A stretch of 64,000 nt of DNA, from contig JACVVK020000017.1 in the NCBI GenBank assembly GCA_018292915.2, positions 1,947,501 to 2,011,500 of the forward strand, in the 5' to 3' direction. This stretch comes from Batillaria attramentaria (Eukaryota > Mollusca > Gastropoda > Batillariidae). Every line of letters starts with the position of its first letter. Within the stretch, counting starts at the first letter, position 1. Below the pieces are notes generated by a model, which saw only the letters and a program-made list of their open reading frames with translations, was not told the origin of the DNA and ran no database searches. The translations under genes were made by a program, and so were the position numbers. Below are positions 21,080 through 32,475 of the stretch, piece by piece.

Positions 21080-22486
21080 GAGTTAACGTAACTGCTGTCC
21101 TTCCCTCTCGTAACCTGCTAGTGCCGTCTCCGACCTCTCATGTGAGTTAACGTAACTGCTGTCCTTCCCTCTCGTAACCTGCTAGTGCCGTCTCCGACCT
21201 CTCATGTGAGTTAACGTAACTACTGTCCTTCCCTCTCGTAACCTGCTAGTGCCGTCTTCGACCTCTCATCTTCCCTCTCGTAACCTGATAGTGCCGTCTC
21301 CGACCTCTCATGTGAGTTAACGTGACTACTGTCCTTCCCTCTCGTAGCCTGTTAGTGCCGTCTCCGACCTCTCATGTGAGTTAACGTGACTACTGTCCTT
21401 CCCTCCCGTAGCCTGTTAGTGCCGTCTCCGACCTCTCATGTGAGTTAACGTTGACAGGGAATTTGGTCTAGTGGTTAAGGCATCCGACTTCGGATCCTGA
21501 GCTGCCTGGTTCGAGTCCCCGGTGGGCAGGAATATGGTTGGATTTTTTCATACCATATCGAGTCAAATCCATGTGCAGACTCGTTTGCGGTGCCTGTCTC
21601 GCCTTCGTGTACACACGCACGCACAAATATCAAGTGTGCACGCTAAAAATCCCACGTTCATCTTTCGAAGAAGAGTAGGCTGTGGCCGGTGGCGTGGTAA
21701 AACATAAATACTGTCGCAGGCACCAGAGTGAATAGCAGGGTGGAGGATTGCACACAAAGTAGCGCCTAGCGGTAGCAGGCTTTCCCTGCTTCGTCCCCCA
21801 GCCTTGCGGCGCCTAGAGCATCTCATTAGAGATGGATAAGTGCGCCGAGGAGAAGTCTACCATACCATACCATACCATACCATACCATACCATAACGTGA
21901 CTACTGTCCTTCCCTCTCGTAGCCTGTTAGTGCCGTCTCCGATCTCTCATGTGAGTTAACGTGACTACTGTCCTTCCCTCTCGTAACCTGCTAGTGCCGT
22001 CTCCGATCTCTCATGTGAGTTAACGTAACTACTGTCCTTCCCTCTTGTAACCTGCTAGTGCCGTCTCCGATCTCTCATGTGAGTTAACGTGACTACTGTC
22101 CTTCCCCCTCGTAACCTGCTAGTGCCGTCTCCGATCTCTCATGTGAGTTAACGTGACTACTGTCCTTCCCCCTCGTAACCTGCTAGTGCCGTCTCCGACC
22201 TCTCATCTTCCCTCTCGTAACCTGCTAGTGCCGTCTCCGACCTCTCATGTGAGTTAACGTAACTACTGTCCTTCCCCCTCGTAACCTGCTAGTGCCGTCT
22301 TCGACCTCTCATCTTCCCTCTCGTAACCTGCTAGTGCCGTCTCCGACCTCTCATGTGAGTTAACGTGACTACTGTCCTTCCCTCTCGTAGCCTGTTAGTG
22401 CCGTCTCCGACCTCTCATGTGAGTTAACGTGACTACTGTCCTTCCCTCTCGTAACCTGCTAGCGCCGTATCCGACCTCGCATGTGG
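21080..22486 (+). repeat. 64-bp satellite with 42-bp variant units
   Basis: GAGTTAACGT(A/G)ACT(A/G)CTGTC starts units at 21080, 21144, 21208, 21314, 21378 and 21442, and after the SINE at 21953, 22017, 22081, 22145, 22251, 22357 and 22421. The period is 64 bp. Three 106-bp steps (from 21208, 22145 and 22251) arise from an extra 42-bp partial unit that lacks the GTGAGTTAACG... segment. Units are 90-98% alike by eye, so the array is young or homogenised. Confidence 0.95.
21452..21893 (+). mobile_element. SINE-C copy 1, inserted in the satellite
   Basis: The tRNA-like head has A box GGTCTAGTGGTTAAGG and B box GGTTCGAGTCC, followed by a ~330-bp body and a (ACCAT)n tail at 21859-21893. The satellite unit is broken at AACGT, which recurs after the tail (TSD about 5-6 bp). 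The 87-codon minus frame inside it is not a gene. Confidence 0.88.
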
Positions 22487-22984
22487 AAGCGACGGCACAA
22501 AATGACCAGCCTGGGGGACACAGGATCTGCCTGCGTGTTGGCAGAATGCCCTCACACTGTGGCCTGTGGGGAACCGGCCGCTACGGACAAAAGAGTGGTC
22601 GGACGTGATGACCACTCCAATGCCCTAATTATCGGTGTCGTATTGATGAATCTCCGACGCCAGGGGAGCGAAGCGCTGATACGAGTTGCTGGCCTTTGCT
22701 AATTTCCCGGACATGCCTCTTTGCGGCTCGATTTGATTGGATAGCGAACCCGCGTTGTTTGTGCTGCGATTAGCATGGGTGATGAGGTGCTTCCGCACGG
22801 CCATTTCCTGTGGACATTTTATGATGGCAAGAATACATCAGAGAGGAATCCATGACTTCCATCACCGTAGCAAAATTCGTAAGATAAAAAAAACTGTGCT
22901 GTTATGTCTACTGGAATGGGTGGGTGTGTCCTTTGAGATGTAATTTTGTTGTTGTTGTTGTTGTTGTTTTTGTTTTACGCGAGG
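22487..22984. other. Unassigned intergenic sequence
   Basis: (TTG)n at about 22946-22967. No gene recognised. Confidence 0.4.
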
Positions 22985-23135
22985 TATTTCAAAAATGGGG
23001 TCAGAAATAGGGCCGAGACAATCACCGTGTACGAGTCTGCACGTGATTTTGACTCGATTTGGAAAGCAAAAATCCAACCAAATCCCTACCCACCAGGGAT
23101 TCGGGCCAGGCAGCTCAGGGTCGGAAGTCAGATAT
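22985..23135 (-). mobile_element. SINE-C copy 2 (diverged, 3'-truncated)
   Basis: Its reverse complement reads GAGCTGCCTGG, a decayed B box, GGTTGGATTTTT and AAATCGAGTCAAAATC, matching 21498-21600. Confidence 0.7.
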
Positions 23136-23147
23136 TTAAAAGCTGAT

Positions 23148-23400
23148 TAATGCTATCATTTTCATGTTCACAGATCGTTCGGATCTGTTTTCGTGGTATC
23201 TATCATCACACCTCTCAGTTAGGCACCTGGACAGTGACAGCGTCTGTAATCTAAACAACACTGTATCGCATTAAGAGTTGTACTAATCATCAAGATAGAG
23301 TATTTCGAGCGTACAGACGCACTCAGGAGCAAACCTGTACCAAACCATAAGTTGCTTTAGCAAAGATGGAATTATCCCGTTCAGCCACTAGACCAGATTC
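23148..23400 (-). repeat. Dispersed repeat E, copy 2
   Basis: Shares CACCTGGACAGTGACAGCGT, TGTACTAATCATCAAGATA, GTATTTCGAGCGT and CAGGAGC with 44455-44785, with an internal deletion. No MITE at the site. Confidence 0.7.
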
Positions 23401-24119
23401 CATGTAGTTGATGGGGTACACTAAACCTTTAAAAAAAAAATAAATTTACAGAGTTTTGGGCGTGTTTCCACGTTCTAAGTCATAACTATACATGTAGGCC
23501 AATCATGTAGCCGCAGGAACCCCGACCTATACGAATGCTAGAAAGGAGCTGTTTAGATTTACTGTTTTATTTAACCTTTGACATTACTTGAGGATTTACC
23601 GCAAGTCTGGAACACCAGTGGGCTGCCTTTAGATGAAAAGGTCATTTCCACAAATCAAGTAATTTTCCCATTCGTGTAAAATCGATACGTCAGTACTTTA
23701 CTATTTTGTCAGGTTACAAGAATTCTTTTACTGTATGGCGTGATGATAAACCGATACTTTTTTTTCTCTTCTCAGGCGGATCACACATAGCCAGAGAGAG
23801 TTGTTACAATTAGTGTTTCTCTATCGTAATATCAGAAAATCTGTTGTAGAAAATAGCTTGATCACAGAACTCAATGACCAAAATTCCGTGTGTGATTTTC
23901 CCAAGACCCTACCCCCCGCACGTAAATTTAATTAGTATTGTCCTGTATGGCCCTGTTGTCTTGGTTTGTGGCTGAGAAACGTATCCGAGATCGAAAGCTG
24001 CAGCCAGTGCCCTAGTAACACCATGGATGTGTTGCGAGCAAGTGATACAAATTGTAAGACACCTCTCTTTGACATCTGCGTCCATCTTCATTTGTCCTCG
24101 GTGGCTCAGGGGAACTGGG
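23401..24119. other. Unassigned intergenic sequence
   Basis: No repeat or coding evidence seen. Confidence 0.4.
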
Positions 24120-24138
24120 CTCGCCTTGTGCTGTAATC

Positions 24139-24205
24139 TGTAGCCGAGATGGTTATGCGTGGGACTCGTAGTCGTTTGGTTCATGGGTTCGATTTCCGGC
24201 TTTGT
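24139..24205 (+). mobile_element. tRNA-like remnant
   Basis: GTAGCCGAGATGGTTATGCG resembles a D arm with A box, and GGGTTCGATTTCC a B box, at tRNA-like spacing. A sound anticodon stem is not obvious, so I read it as a tRNA-derived repeat rather than a functional tRNA. Confidence 0.4.
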
Positions 24206-24353
24206 CCTAGAGTGCGGTTAAGAGTTCTAGATAATCGATGTTTTTTTAAAACTCAGGGAGCCTGAACCTGAATTACAGATTAAGTTTTGAAGATGGCCTA
24301 AGTAGAAATTCCACTCTTTTACACTTGATGTGCTCTTTCACTTATAAGTCGTG

Positions 24354-24445
24354 CACAGATATTTGGCCCCAGCCGGGATTCGAAGCTCATGGGCCGAGCA
24401 TTTTACAGTTCAACGCTCTGACATTCGGCTGTCACAGCTGCCCGT
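24354..24445 (-). mobile_element. SINE-A head fragment (diverged)
   Basis: Retains the AAATATTTGG junction complement, the B box and the anticodon region (CAACGCTCTGACATTCGGCT on plus). Body and tail missing. Confidence 0.75.
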
Positions 24446-25084
24446 GTTAGACGGCGCATGGTGTACAAAAAACATATGTAAGCGCAACGTGTGAAATGTG
24501 TGCTCTTAAAACTTAAATGAACCAAGTCATAACATCAGAGGTCTGTATCTAGGTCAGGGCGAGTCTAACAGCGTGCAGGCAGGTGTTGCTGTTCTGTTTA
24601 TAGCTCGAGTGTAAATTTGCTGCCCGCCCAAAAAAGCGGTAGGGTTGGTCTGACTGGGTCATTTCTTTAGTAAAAAAGGCCGAAAAACGACAAGAACAAC
24701 ACAACTCCAACAAAAATCACTACAAAATAGAGACAAACAAACCACCACCACCACCACCAACAACAACGACAAAAACAACAGCATCGATTTACTCGCAAAC
24801 GGCTTCGTACCTCCTAGCCCTGTCAGCTCACACATTGTGCCTTTAAATCTCACCCAACCAACCAGTCAAACTGGGTGTGTCTCAGGGGTTTATCAAAGTA
24901 GGCTGCGTTTCCATTGGACAGCGTAAAGTACATTTGAAACGCGAGACCGTAAAACGATTTATTCATGAGTGTCTTTTTTCTGTGATGTGTTCGCCTTTTG
25001 GACTGAGACTGCTTGACTGCTGCGTAACTTAATAAAGTTGTCTTATTTCTCTTAGTTTTTCCCCTGTAAAGATCTGATGTTGCT

Positions 25085-25086
<2 letters not shown>
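24446..25086. other. Unassigned intergenic sequence
   Basis: An (ACC)n/(AAC)n trinucleotide tract at about 24742-24780. No gene seen. Confidence 0.4.

Positions 25087-25165
<79 letters not shown>
25087..25165. repeat. (CA)n microsatellite
   Basis: About 38 CA units. Confidence 0.95.
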
Positions 25166-25170
<5 letters not shown>

Positions 25171-25449
25171 ATGTCGTGCTTGCAATTTGATTAAATCGGC
25201 GTATACCCAAGAGGCATCAGAACTTGGCGACGTGATTAGACCGATGTTCTGGCTATTACATACGCCAAATCTTTGACAGCAGCCCTTTCCCTGAGAAGGA
25301 AACAATCTAGTGTTCTCGTGTTTTTACGACAAGTGCATGTTGAAAAAAGCGTCTTTTCCCGAGTTTAACTGTGTCAAGGCTTCGTTGAATTAGCTGTAAT
25401 GGGTTTCTGACGGGTCTTTGTTGAGACGTTTAGTGTCATTAGGTTTAGA

Positions 25450-25745
25450 TTAATCACGTTAAAAGGCTCTAGGAATTAGCACGGAGCCCATCGGCCCGTA
25501 GCCAAGCCCTCTGATTCTCCATAGCAACCCATCTGATTCTCACTTTGTCAAGCAAATGGAGGGTTCCTTGTTATCGATACAGAAGAGAGATAGGACGTTC
25601 TGGCAGGGAACCCTCGAATACTCCGACAGACACTGAATCCCACACGCGTGACTTGACGTGTGACGGAGTATCGGTGGGCTCTGAAGGGCGACACTGACTT
25701 GTCAATCAGAATCTAGGTTTTAGTCAACTGACGGAAATCGAACCG
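25450..25745 (+). repeat. Dispersed repeat K, copy 1
   Basis: Inverted relative to 45118-45470, with shared words GATAGGACGTTCTGGCAGGG, GGGTTCC, ACTCCGACAGAC, GACTTGTCAATCAGAATCT and the GGCCCGTAGCC / CTGATTCTCCAT block. Non-coding; class unknown. Confidence 0.7.
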
Positions 25746-25775
25746 AAAGGGCCGTAAAACGCTACGATAAGGCAC

Positions 25776-25905
25776 CAGAGAGAGAGAGAGAGAGAGAGTG
25801 GGTGGGTGGGTGTTTGGGAGTTTTACGTCCTTTTCCACTACATACGGGTGATATCAAAGGCGGGGCAACGATGAAAAAGCCAGCACAAATATTTAGCCCC
25901 GGCCG

Positions 25906-25953
<48 letters not shown>
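25776..25953 (-). mobile_element. SINE-A 5'-truncated copy splitting a (GA)n tract
   Basis: The SINE-A body and tail (minus strand, about 25800-25906) is flanked by (GA)n on both sides (25776-25798, 25909-25953). The tRNA head is absent. Either a truncated copy inserted into a GA tract or GA expanded at both edges. Confidence 0.8.
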
Positions 25954-25959
<6 letters not shown>

Positions 25960-26524
25960 GTCAGCATATCGCCATTTACCAATTTAGGCGGTAAATGCAC
26001 TTTCTAAGATTTCCAGGCTGTCCCTCCAGGCACAATGCAAATTTGGATCTAAATTTGTCATTATAATAGCTCACTTTGACTTCTTTGTCCTACTCACACC
26101 CCACCCCCATTTTACCATTCCTGCACCCCCCCCTCCCCCTCCCCCCCCCCCCACCTTCTCGCCTGTCATCTGCTGCTGTATAATGCATACTGACGAGTCT
26201 GAAATCTCGCGTGTCGGTTGCTGAAGCGTGGAGCCCCAGTTTCCGAACTGTCCATTCCCAAAGCACTGAAGAGCCCTTCACGATGGCCACAATGGACCGT
26301 CTGGGACTGGGGTATATTTCCCACTGCCCGTCAGCCTGATCCCACAAACCGCTTTCGGTGACTGCAAGCTCCGCCGCAGACGTATTCCTCTTGTAACTTC
26401 ATTTTGATAGTTTCTTTCTTCCCGTTCAGCCCCTGCCTACGGGGTTATTGCGATCAACTGTGTACGTCTCTGTGTGTATATTTATGCAAAATATCATCTC
26501 AAGAACGGGTAAACCAATCAACAC

Positions 26525-26527
<3 letters not shown>
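25954..26527. other. Unassigned intergenic sequence
   Basis: C-rich tract at about 26097-26156. No gene. Confidence 0.4.

Positions 26528-26580
<53 letters not shown>
26528..26580. repeat. (GT)n microsatellite
   Basis: Uninterrupted GT run. Confidence 0.95.
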
Positions 26581-26581
<1 letters not shown>

Positions 26582-26650
26582 CAAGAAAGCCTGTCTGTTT
26601 TGGTAAACCTTGATAAAGGGTCAAGGTCACAGGGTTGTGTGGAAATGGTA

Positions 26651-26651
<1 letters not shown>

Positions 26652-26684
<33 letters not shown>

Positions 26685-26945
26685 GAGAAAAAAATCAAGA
26701 AAAACTGAAATACTGGGTTGGTCGGTCAGTCGGTCACCCACTCACTCAGCCACTCACTCAGCCACTCACTCACCCACTCACTCATTTCCAAGTGTGGCAC
26801 ACCAGTTCCTAACTCCGACAGCCCCAGAAATCCCCGAGGGACAACAAACGAGGCCACCCTGGCTAACCCGTCCCTATCAAGTTGACGCACAGCTGCTGCG
26901 GAGACAGTTCTACTCGTGAACCCCCCCCCCCCCCCCCCCCGTCCG
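26652..26945. repeat. Long poly-G, CACT-repeat and poly-C tracts
   Basis: G run at 26652-26683, (CACT)n-rich GCCACTCACTCA repeats at about 26738-26784 and a C run at about 26920-26940. The G and C runs could pair or form quadruplexes; homopolymers of this length may also be assembly-prone. Confidence 0.85.
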
Positions 26946-27775
26946 TATGGTAGACAGGGGGCAGGACACGTCATACCGGTCAGGCCGGACACGCCCCTGA
27001 CCCGCCCACGACCCCCCGCCCTACCCCACTCCCTGTCCTGATTGATCCCGGCTCTTGTAACCGATTTGTCACCATCGTCGGGGCTAAAGACAGAGGGACA
27101 GACTGACATGAGGTCAACAGGGGTTTTGCGTGGTGTGGCTCTATCTGTCGTTTTTCAGCATTGGTGGTACTTCCGTAATGCTAAGGTCTACTCTGACGCT
27201 AGTGACAGAATTGTTATAAGGTTGATTCGCTTTTTTATTTTAAAAATATAAATAATAATAAGAAGAATGGAATGTGGTACACGTAGGTCACTATGCATGA
27301 AAGGCGTGTAGCGGTTTGAACTTTTTATCCAAGGGTACAGTTAATAATAATAATAATAATATGTGGAGGATTTGTGTGATGCCCAACCTGCTGCTGGAGC
27401 TCTGGGCGCCTCACAATTGTAGCATTACATACATACACATTACATACACATAGAATACACGTTACATACACACAACCAAACCTACCTCTGCGAAATCAAA
27501 CTCACGTGGCTATAACAGCCTGCATGGTTGTACTTGAAAATATCGCTCCTTCAGTAGACACTATGCGCTGGAACTGCTGACTGGCACTCGATTTATTCCC
27601 TGACAACAGCCTGTCAGTTACACTAGCTAGTGCGGCCGATCACAGACTGCATCAGGACTTCTCAGTGTGTCCGTCTTTCGCCACTCCACTCAGTGCTGAC
27701 CGGTCAACTGGCCACTCTTGGAGTGATCAATGGCCCGAGCAAATTTGCACGTCGTCTCAGGTCAAGGTTGGCTCT
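26946..27775. other. Unassigned; (AAT)n tail-like element
   Basis: (TAA)n at about 27340-27360 is followed by TGGAGGATTTGTGTGATGCC, which looks like the 3' end of another short element, but no second copy is seen here. Confidence 0.35.
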
Positions 27776-27886
27776 TTGTTTGTTTGAGGGTTAAACGTCA
27801 CTTTCCCACCACATACGGGTGATATCAAAAACGGGACAACGAGGAAGACGCCAGCATACATATTTGGCTCCTAGCTGTGATCACGG
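27776..27886 (-). mobile_element. SINE-A fragment (diverged)
   Basis: Tail, body and junction complement (ACATATTTGGCTCC) are recognisable; the head is lost. Confidence 0.75.
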
Positions 27887-27954
27887 GGGTGAAACAAAAT
27901 GGACGGGCGTTTTGCCGGTGCTGTGCCGTTCAAAATCATTGCACCGTCAATCAG

Positions 27955-28128
27955 GGGAGCCGGGGTGGCCGAATGGTAGAGCGTTGGACTTTCAGTGCTC
28001 GGGTCGTGAGTTCGAATCCCGCCGGCTGGGGCCAAATATTTGTGCTGGCCTTTTTTCTCGCTGCCCCGTCTTTGATATCACCCTTCGAAAAGGACGTTAA
28101 ACTCCCAAACACCCACCCACACCCACCC
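27955..28128 (+). mobile_element. SINE-A copy
   Basis: Full-length plus-strand copy with perfect 14-bp TSD GCACCGTCAATCAG (27941-27954, 28129-28142). It has a small duplication at the acceptor end (CCCGCCGGCT) and a short deletion before the tail. Confidence 0.96.
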
Positions 28129-28417
28129 GCACCGTCAATCAGCGGGTTCCTACGCCATAGCACCGCGTTTTTCCAAATTCAAGACGCCATAGCGCCGGAA
28201 AAACGCTTTGGATTTTCAGTTGTCGGTTAGAACGATTGAAAGGGCCGGTCGTATTTGCCAACCAGAAACCGACTTGTACTAATACGTTACTATAACGTAA
28301 AGACGTGTATATGATCAAGTTTTAAAATAACGGCTTTGATTGTGAGCATCGCCGTCGAAACTTTTGAAGCGGCATAGCAACGGAGAAAGGTCGTCCCTTT
28401 TTGATTATTCCCCCCTG

Positions 28418-28486
28418 GTGATTCGAACACACGACCCGAGCATTGAAAGTCCAACGCTGTACCAGCTGGGCAGTCTCGGCTCCCCT
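28418..28486 (-). mobile_element. SINE-A head-only fragment
   Basis: Only the tRNA-like head (B box complement GATTCGAACAC through CTCGGCTCCCC) remains. Confidence 0.75.
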
Positions 28487-28723
28487 CTCAGGTCAAGAGC
28501 CACACGATGTTCTCGGTGAGCCAAGCACTGACGAGCGTGATACGCCGATCTTGCGCACGCCACCAGAGTTTCCATTCCACCTGCTAGTTCAAGGGTCATA
28601 CGTTTCTCACAATAGCCACTGCCAAGATCGAACGAAAGCGCCAGCTTGCGTAGGCCGTCTAGCCCGGCACTTGAAAATTATCCTCCCTGTACTGTGTCGA
28701 TCTGTATCCGTCTCTCTCTCTCT

Positions 28724-28729
<6 letters not shown>
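28487..28729. other. Unassigned intergenic sequence
   Basis: No gene or repeat recognised. Confidence 0.35.

Positions 28730-28819
<90 letters not shown>
28714..28819. repeat. (CT)n then (GT)n microsatellite
   Basis: Short CT run followed by about 45 GT units. Confidence 0.95.
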
Positions 28820-28820
<1 letters not shown>

Positions 28821-28867
28821 TCACATGTAAGCATTTCTCTTTTCTGAATTTTGAGTTTAGTAGTTTG

Positions 28868-28935
28868 CGGCGGCTGATTGAAAACTGGTAATTCATTCAT
28901 GTCAAATCACTTCCTTTGTAAAATAAAGATCGTTC
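28868..28935 (+). repeat. Short dispersed segment shared with 34326-34392
   Basis: Both copies share CGGCTGATTGAAAA, TAAATCACTTCC-like and GAAAAT/CGTTC words next to pyrimidine microsatellites. Confidence 0.5.
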
Positions 28936-28950
28936 ACTCGTACGCTCTCT

Positions 28951-29039
28951 GTCCCCCCCCCCCTCTCTCTCTCGTCAGCTCTCTCTCTCTCTGTCTCTCG
29001 TCGGCTGGCTGTCTGTGTCGCCGTCTCTGTCCCTCTCTC

Positions 29040-29071
<32 letters not shown>
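28951..29071. repeat. (CT)n-rich tract with CTCGTC interruptions
   Basis: CT dinucleotides broken by repeated CTCGTC words. Confidence 0.85.
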
Positions 29072-29074
<3 letters not shown>

Positions 29075-29209
29075 AGCCGTGTGATCGATGTCCAGCACCC
29101 AGACAAGCGGTCACAGAGGCAGCGAGAAGGGTGTTGCCCTTAGCGACCATCGGGCGACCACCATCTGATACATGTCCTTGTTACACATACCGCCGGTTCA
29201 ATGCAGACC

Positions 29210-29355
29210 CAGGATAGCTGGGCTGGTAAAGCGTTGGACTGTCATAGCTCAGGGTCGTGGGTTCGAATTCCGGCTGGGGGGGGGGGGGGGGAACTCACGT
29301 TATGCTGGCCTTTTCCTCGTACGTCTTTACGTGATGGAAAAAAGACGATAGACCC
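29210..29355 (+). mobile_element. SINE-A copy (diverged, with poly-G)
   Basis: The head (GCGTTGGACTGTCATAGCTC, GGGTTCGAATTCCGGCT) is followed by a 16-nt G run at the junction, then TATGCTGGCCTTTTCCTCG and a degraded tail. Confidence 0.8.
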
Positions 29356-29628
29356 CCAACCAACCAACCGAATCAACCAACCAGCCAACCAACCAACTAA
29401 TCCGTTGTTACAGATGTTGGTATCATCAGTATACGCAATCGAATGTGATCCTGCGAGTTCTGAGGAGTTGTAGTCTAATGGTCAGTGCCAGAGAGTGTGC
29501 AGTTGCTGCGGACTGTGTCGGGAAGTTTAACTCTGTTGTGACTGGGGCTGCCGCCGCTTCGACACTGCCCCCGTGAAACTACAGTAAACTGACTACATAT
29601 AAACAAGTTTCTCTAGCAAGCTTTACTG

Positions 29629-29630
<2 letters not shown>
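29356..29630. other. Unassigned intergenic sequence
   Basis: AACC-rich tract just after the SINE. No gene. Confidence 0.4.

Positions 29631-29683
<53 letters not shown>
29631..29683. repeat. (CA)n microsatellite
   Basis: Uninterrupted CA run. Confidence 0.95.
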
Positions 29684-29685
<2 letters not shown>

Positions 29686-30449
29686 GACAATTCAATCAAT
29701 TTGCGTACTATTTGAAAATAAAAAGGGTGGAGAATTCAATTTTGTTTAAGCCGTGGGCGATGCGTGGGGAAGCGTGAACCTTTGACCAAAGTGTCCCGTC
29801 CCGAATTAGTTAAACGCGCACCACGTGATCGTGGTCACTGCAACGCACTCTTGGCATTCACGTAAAGCAACGGCATTTCTCACAATGCAATTTACCAGTT
29901 TTGCTGAACGATGACAGAATAATTATCAGCTACTCAGGCCTGGCTGTATAAGATGATCAGGATACGTGACAGTGTATCATGCAATCGTGCCACCAATCAA
30001 CGTGTATGTCGTTTATTACGCACGCTGACGTTACCGTTATTTCATCAGCCGATACTAATAACCTTTGTTATTCTGATTAATTTGGCCCTACGGATCCGCT
30101 GCCAGTCGATGCTTAATTATGTAATTGTATTGTTACGACTGCTTTGAATAACTGGTCTTTCGGCGTATAACGACTGTGTCCATGGTTTATGCGATTGTTG
30201 CCATTCTCCACTACTACTACTTCTTCTTTTTCTGCGTTCCCTGTACTGGACTCTGCCTCAGAGGATTAAGTTGGTAGTTTTGATGAATTTGGTGGTCTAT
30301 AGGAGTTCCGTTTTGGTGCCCCAGAGTTTCTCTGTTAGCGTTGCTCCATTCGGCCAAAGCTGTGTCCTTGCTTCTTGGAAAAGGGGGCAGGACTAAAGAG
30401 TTTGCTCCGGGGTCTGAGGGGCCTGTTTCGCATGGACATTCTGGTGAAT
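29684..30449. other. Unassigned intergenic sequence
   Basis: No gene or repeat recognised. Confidence 0.4.
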
Positions 30450-30452
30450 AAC

Positions 30453-30483
<31 letters not shown>

Positions 30484-30863
30484 ATTGTATAGGCGCTTTA
30501 CCCAATTTCACGAATCGGCTCAAAGCGCCGCGAACTGAACCCAACACGCACGCTCACGTGAATCACACGCATTCTCTCATACACTGGACATAAACACATT
30601 ACAATCACGTGGTGCGAAGGGTCAGCTCAACTATTTAAATTTCGGAATTTAGAATTGCATTTATTTTTCAAAGTTTGTGGGCTGAACATTTCCAAAGCAA
30701 AGGGGGAGGAAGCCGGAGTACCCCGAGAGAACCCCCGACGATCGGCCCGAATGAACGTTGCCACATACGAGAAGGAAAAATTCTTTGCCCCGAGTGGGAC
30801 TCGAACCCCTGACCTCTCGCATTGATGACAAGTCTCTTAACCACTAGACCACCGACCGCCCCC
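30450..30863 (-). mobile_element. SINE-D copy 1 (full length)
   Basis: On minus: tRNA-like head GGTCGGTGGTCTAGTGGTTA, B box GGGTTCGAGTCC, then a ~300-bp body (CGATCGTCGGGGGTTCTC, CACGTGATTG, GGGTTCAGTTCG) ending in (ATT)n. It matches 49620-50017 throughout. The (AAT)n on plus at 30450-30480 is its tail. Confidence 0.88.
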
Positions 30864-31204
30864 AGCTGAATGTGTCAGCCCAAGGTGGTACAGGTGGGCG
30901 CGCAGTCTGCAGTGTTCTCCCTTACATATTAATTGATCAGTCAATATAATTGTGAATTTCTCGTTCCAACATGATTCATGTCTTAAGTGGCTTTGGTCTC
31001 CTGTCAGTGCAAAAATACGTCGTCACGCGTTTCGTATAATGTGGCATCACTGATACGGCTTTTACAAGGTCTGCCTCTTGTTTTTCTTGTTTTGTTCTTC
31101 TTTTTGTTCTTCAGGGTTTCAGTGGACGGCCCTGAATAGAGTGTAATCAGTGTATTTCGTGAAACAAGAACCTTCTTCACGTGTTTTTTACGTCATCAGA
31201 ACTG
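30864..31204. other. Unassigned intergenic sequence
   Basis: No gene or repeat recognised. Confidence 0.4.
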
Positions 31205-31217
31205 CCGTACTCCTCAT

Positions 31218-31384
31218 GGGGAGCCGGGGTGGTCGAATGGTAGAGCGTTGGACTTCTAATGCTCGGGTCGTGAGTTCGATCCCGGCTGGGGCCAAATATT
31301 TGTGCTGGCTTTTTCATCGTTGCCCCGTCTTTGACATCACCCGTATGTGGTGGAAAAGGACGTTAAATCCCCACCCACCCACCC
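31218..31384 (+). mobile_element. SINE-A copy
   Basis: Full-length plus-strand copy with perfect 13-bp TSD CCGTACTCCTCAT (31205-31217, 31385-31397). Confidence 0.96.
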
Positions 31385-31397
31385 CCGTACTCCTCAT

Positions 31398-32200
31398 TGC
31401 ACTGTCCATCAAACCGTTGTTAGTGATGTTTTGTCCAGCTCCAAATGCAACCTTATCAGAAAGAATTTTGTCAATTTCATGTTACTGAGACGCTTGAGCA
31501 GTGATAAGTTCTGGCCAAGGATGTGTGACTTACAGCCAGGAACCTCACTTAGAATGTGCGTAACGGAATGATCTTTATTTCAGTGGCATAGTTAGTTAAT
31601 TAGTTATGGCTTAAATGAAGAATAAGTACCCATGGTATTTGATACAAAGACAGAGATTCGCTTCACGTTTTCAACACTTGTTGGAAATAACGTCAGGACA
31701 ATACAGTGACGGAAAGTCCCCAAGCCTGTGTTCTTGTCGAAATGTCTACAGACAGGCAGGCAGACAGACACACGGAAAGACATCACTGAAAACAGGGTTT
31801 CCTCTTCCACTTTCAAATAATCCATCCGCAATGTACGCAATGCTTTGACTTCGAGATGACCACCAAACTCAGAAACCTTCGCCAAGCACAAAACTGTACT
31901 CTCTGGAGATGTAGCAATAAAACAGGCGTGTACGAGTTCACACTACAGACTGTTTCGTTGTTTAAACCACAAGCAAAGGTCATTTAAAAAAGCCGCGGCT
32001 TTGGGGACAGCCGCTTGGGACTCATTCAGGGCACGCTGTTCAGCCTTGTCTTAGAAAGAAGGCTGGAAACCTCCATTGTTTGCAGCAGCGGCGGTGTAAT
32101 GATTTTGGGGACTTTAAAGGCCAACTGGTCACATAACCGAATGAAATCAGTAAAAGAAGCTTGAGGGGGCATAAATGGGGACCCGGTCACCAAGTGCGGG
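31398..32200. other. Unassigned intergenic sequence
   Basis: No gene or repeat recognised; a minus-strand open frame at 31604-31891 has no known domain. Confidence 0.4.
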
Positions 32201-32249
<49 letters not shown>

Positions 32250-32306
32250 TGCGTGCGTGTGGGGGTGGGGGGGCGAGGGGGGGGGGAGAGGGGGGAGGCG
32301 GGGGGA

Positions 32307-32346
<40 letters not shown>

Positions 32347-32403
32347 GTGAGTGAGTGAGTATTTTAAGGCTTAACGCCGCGTCAGCAACAAAGACTAATT
32401 CGC

Positions 32404-32474
<71 letters not shown>
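32201..32474. repeat. GT / GTGC / G-rich / GA compound microsatellites
   Basis: (GT)n, (GCGT)n, a G-rich tract and (GA)n at 32201-32356, then a second (GA)n at 32407-32474. Between them is TTAACGCCGCGTCAGCAACA, also found at about 62442-62462. Confidence 0.9.

Positions 32475-32475
<1 letters not shown>

Noticed and set aside
21080..22486. CRISPR-like array (regular 64-bp units)
   Set aside because: There are no unique spacers; whole units are repeated head to tail as in a eukaryotic satellite.
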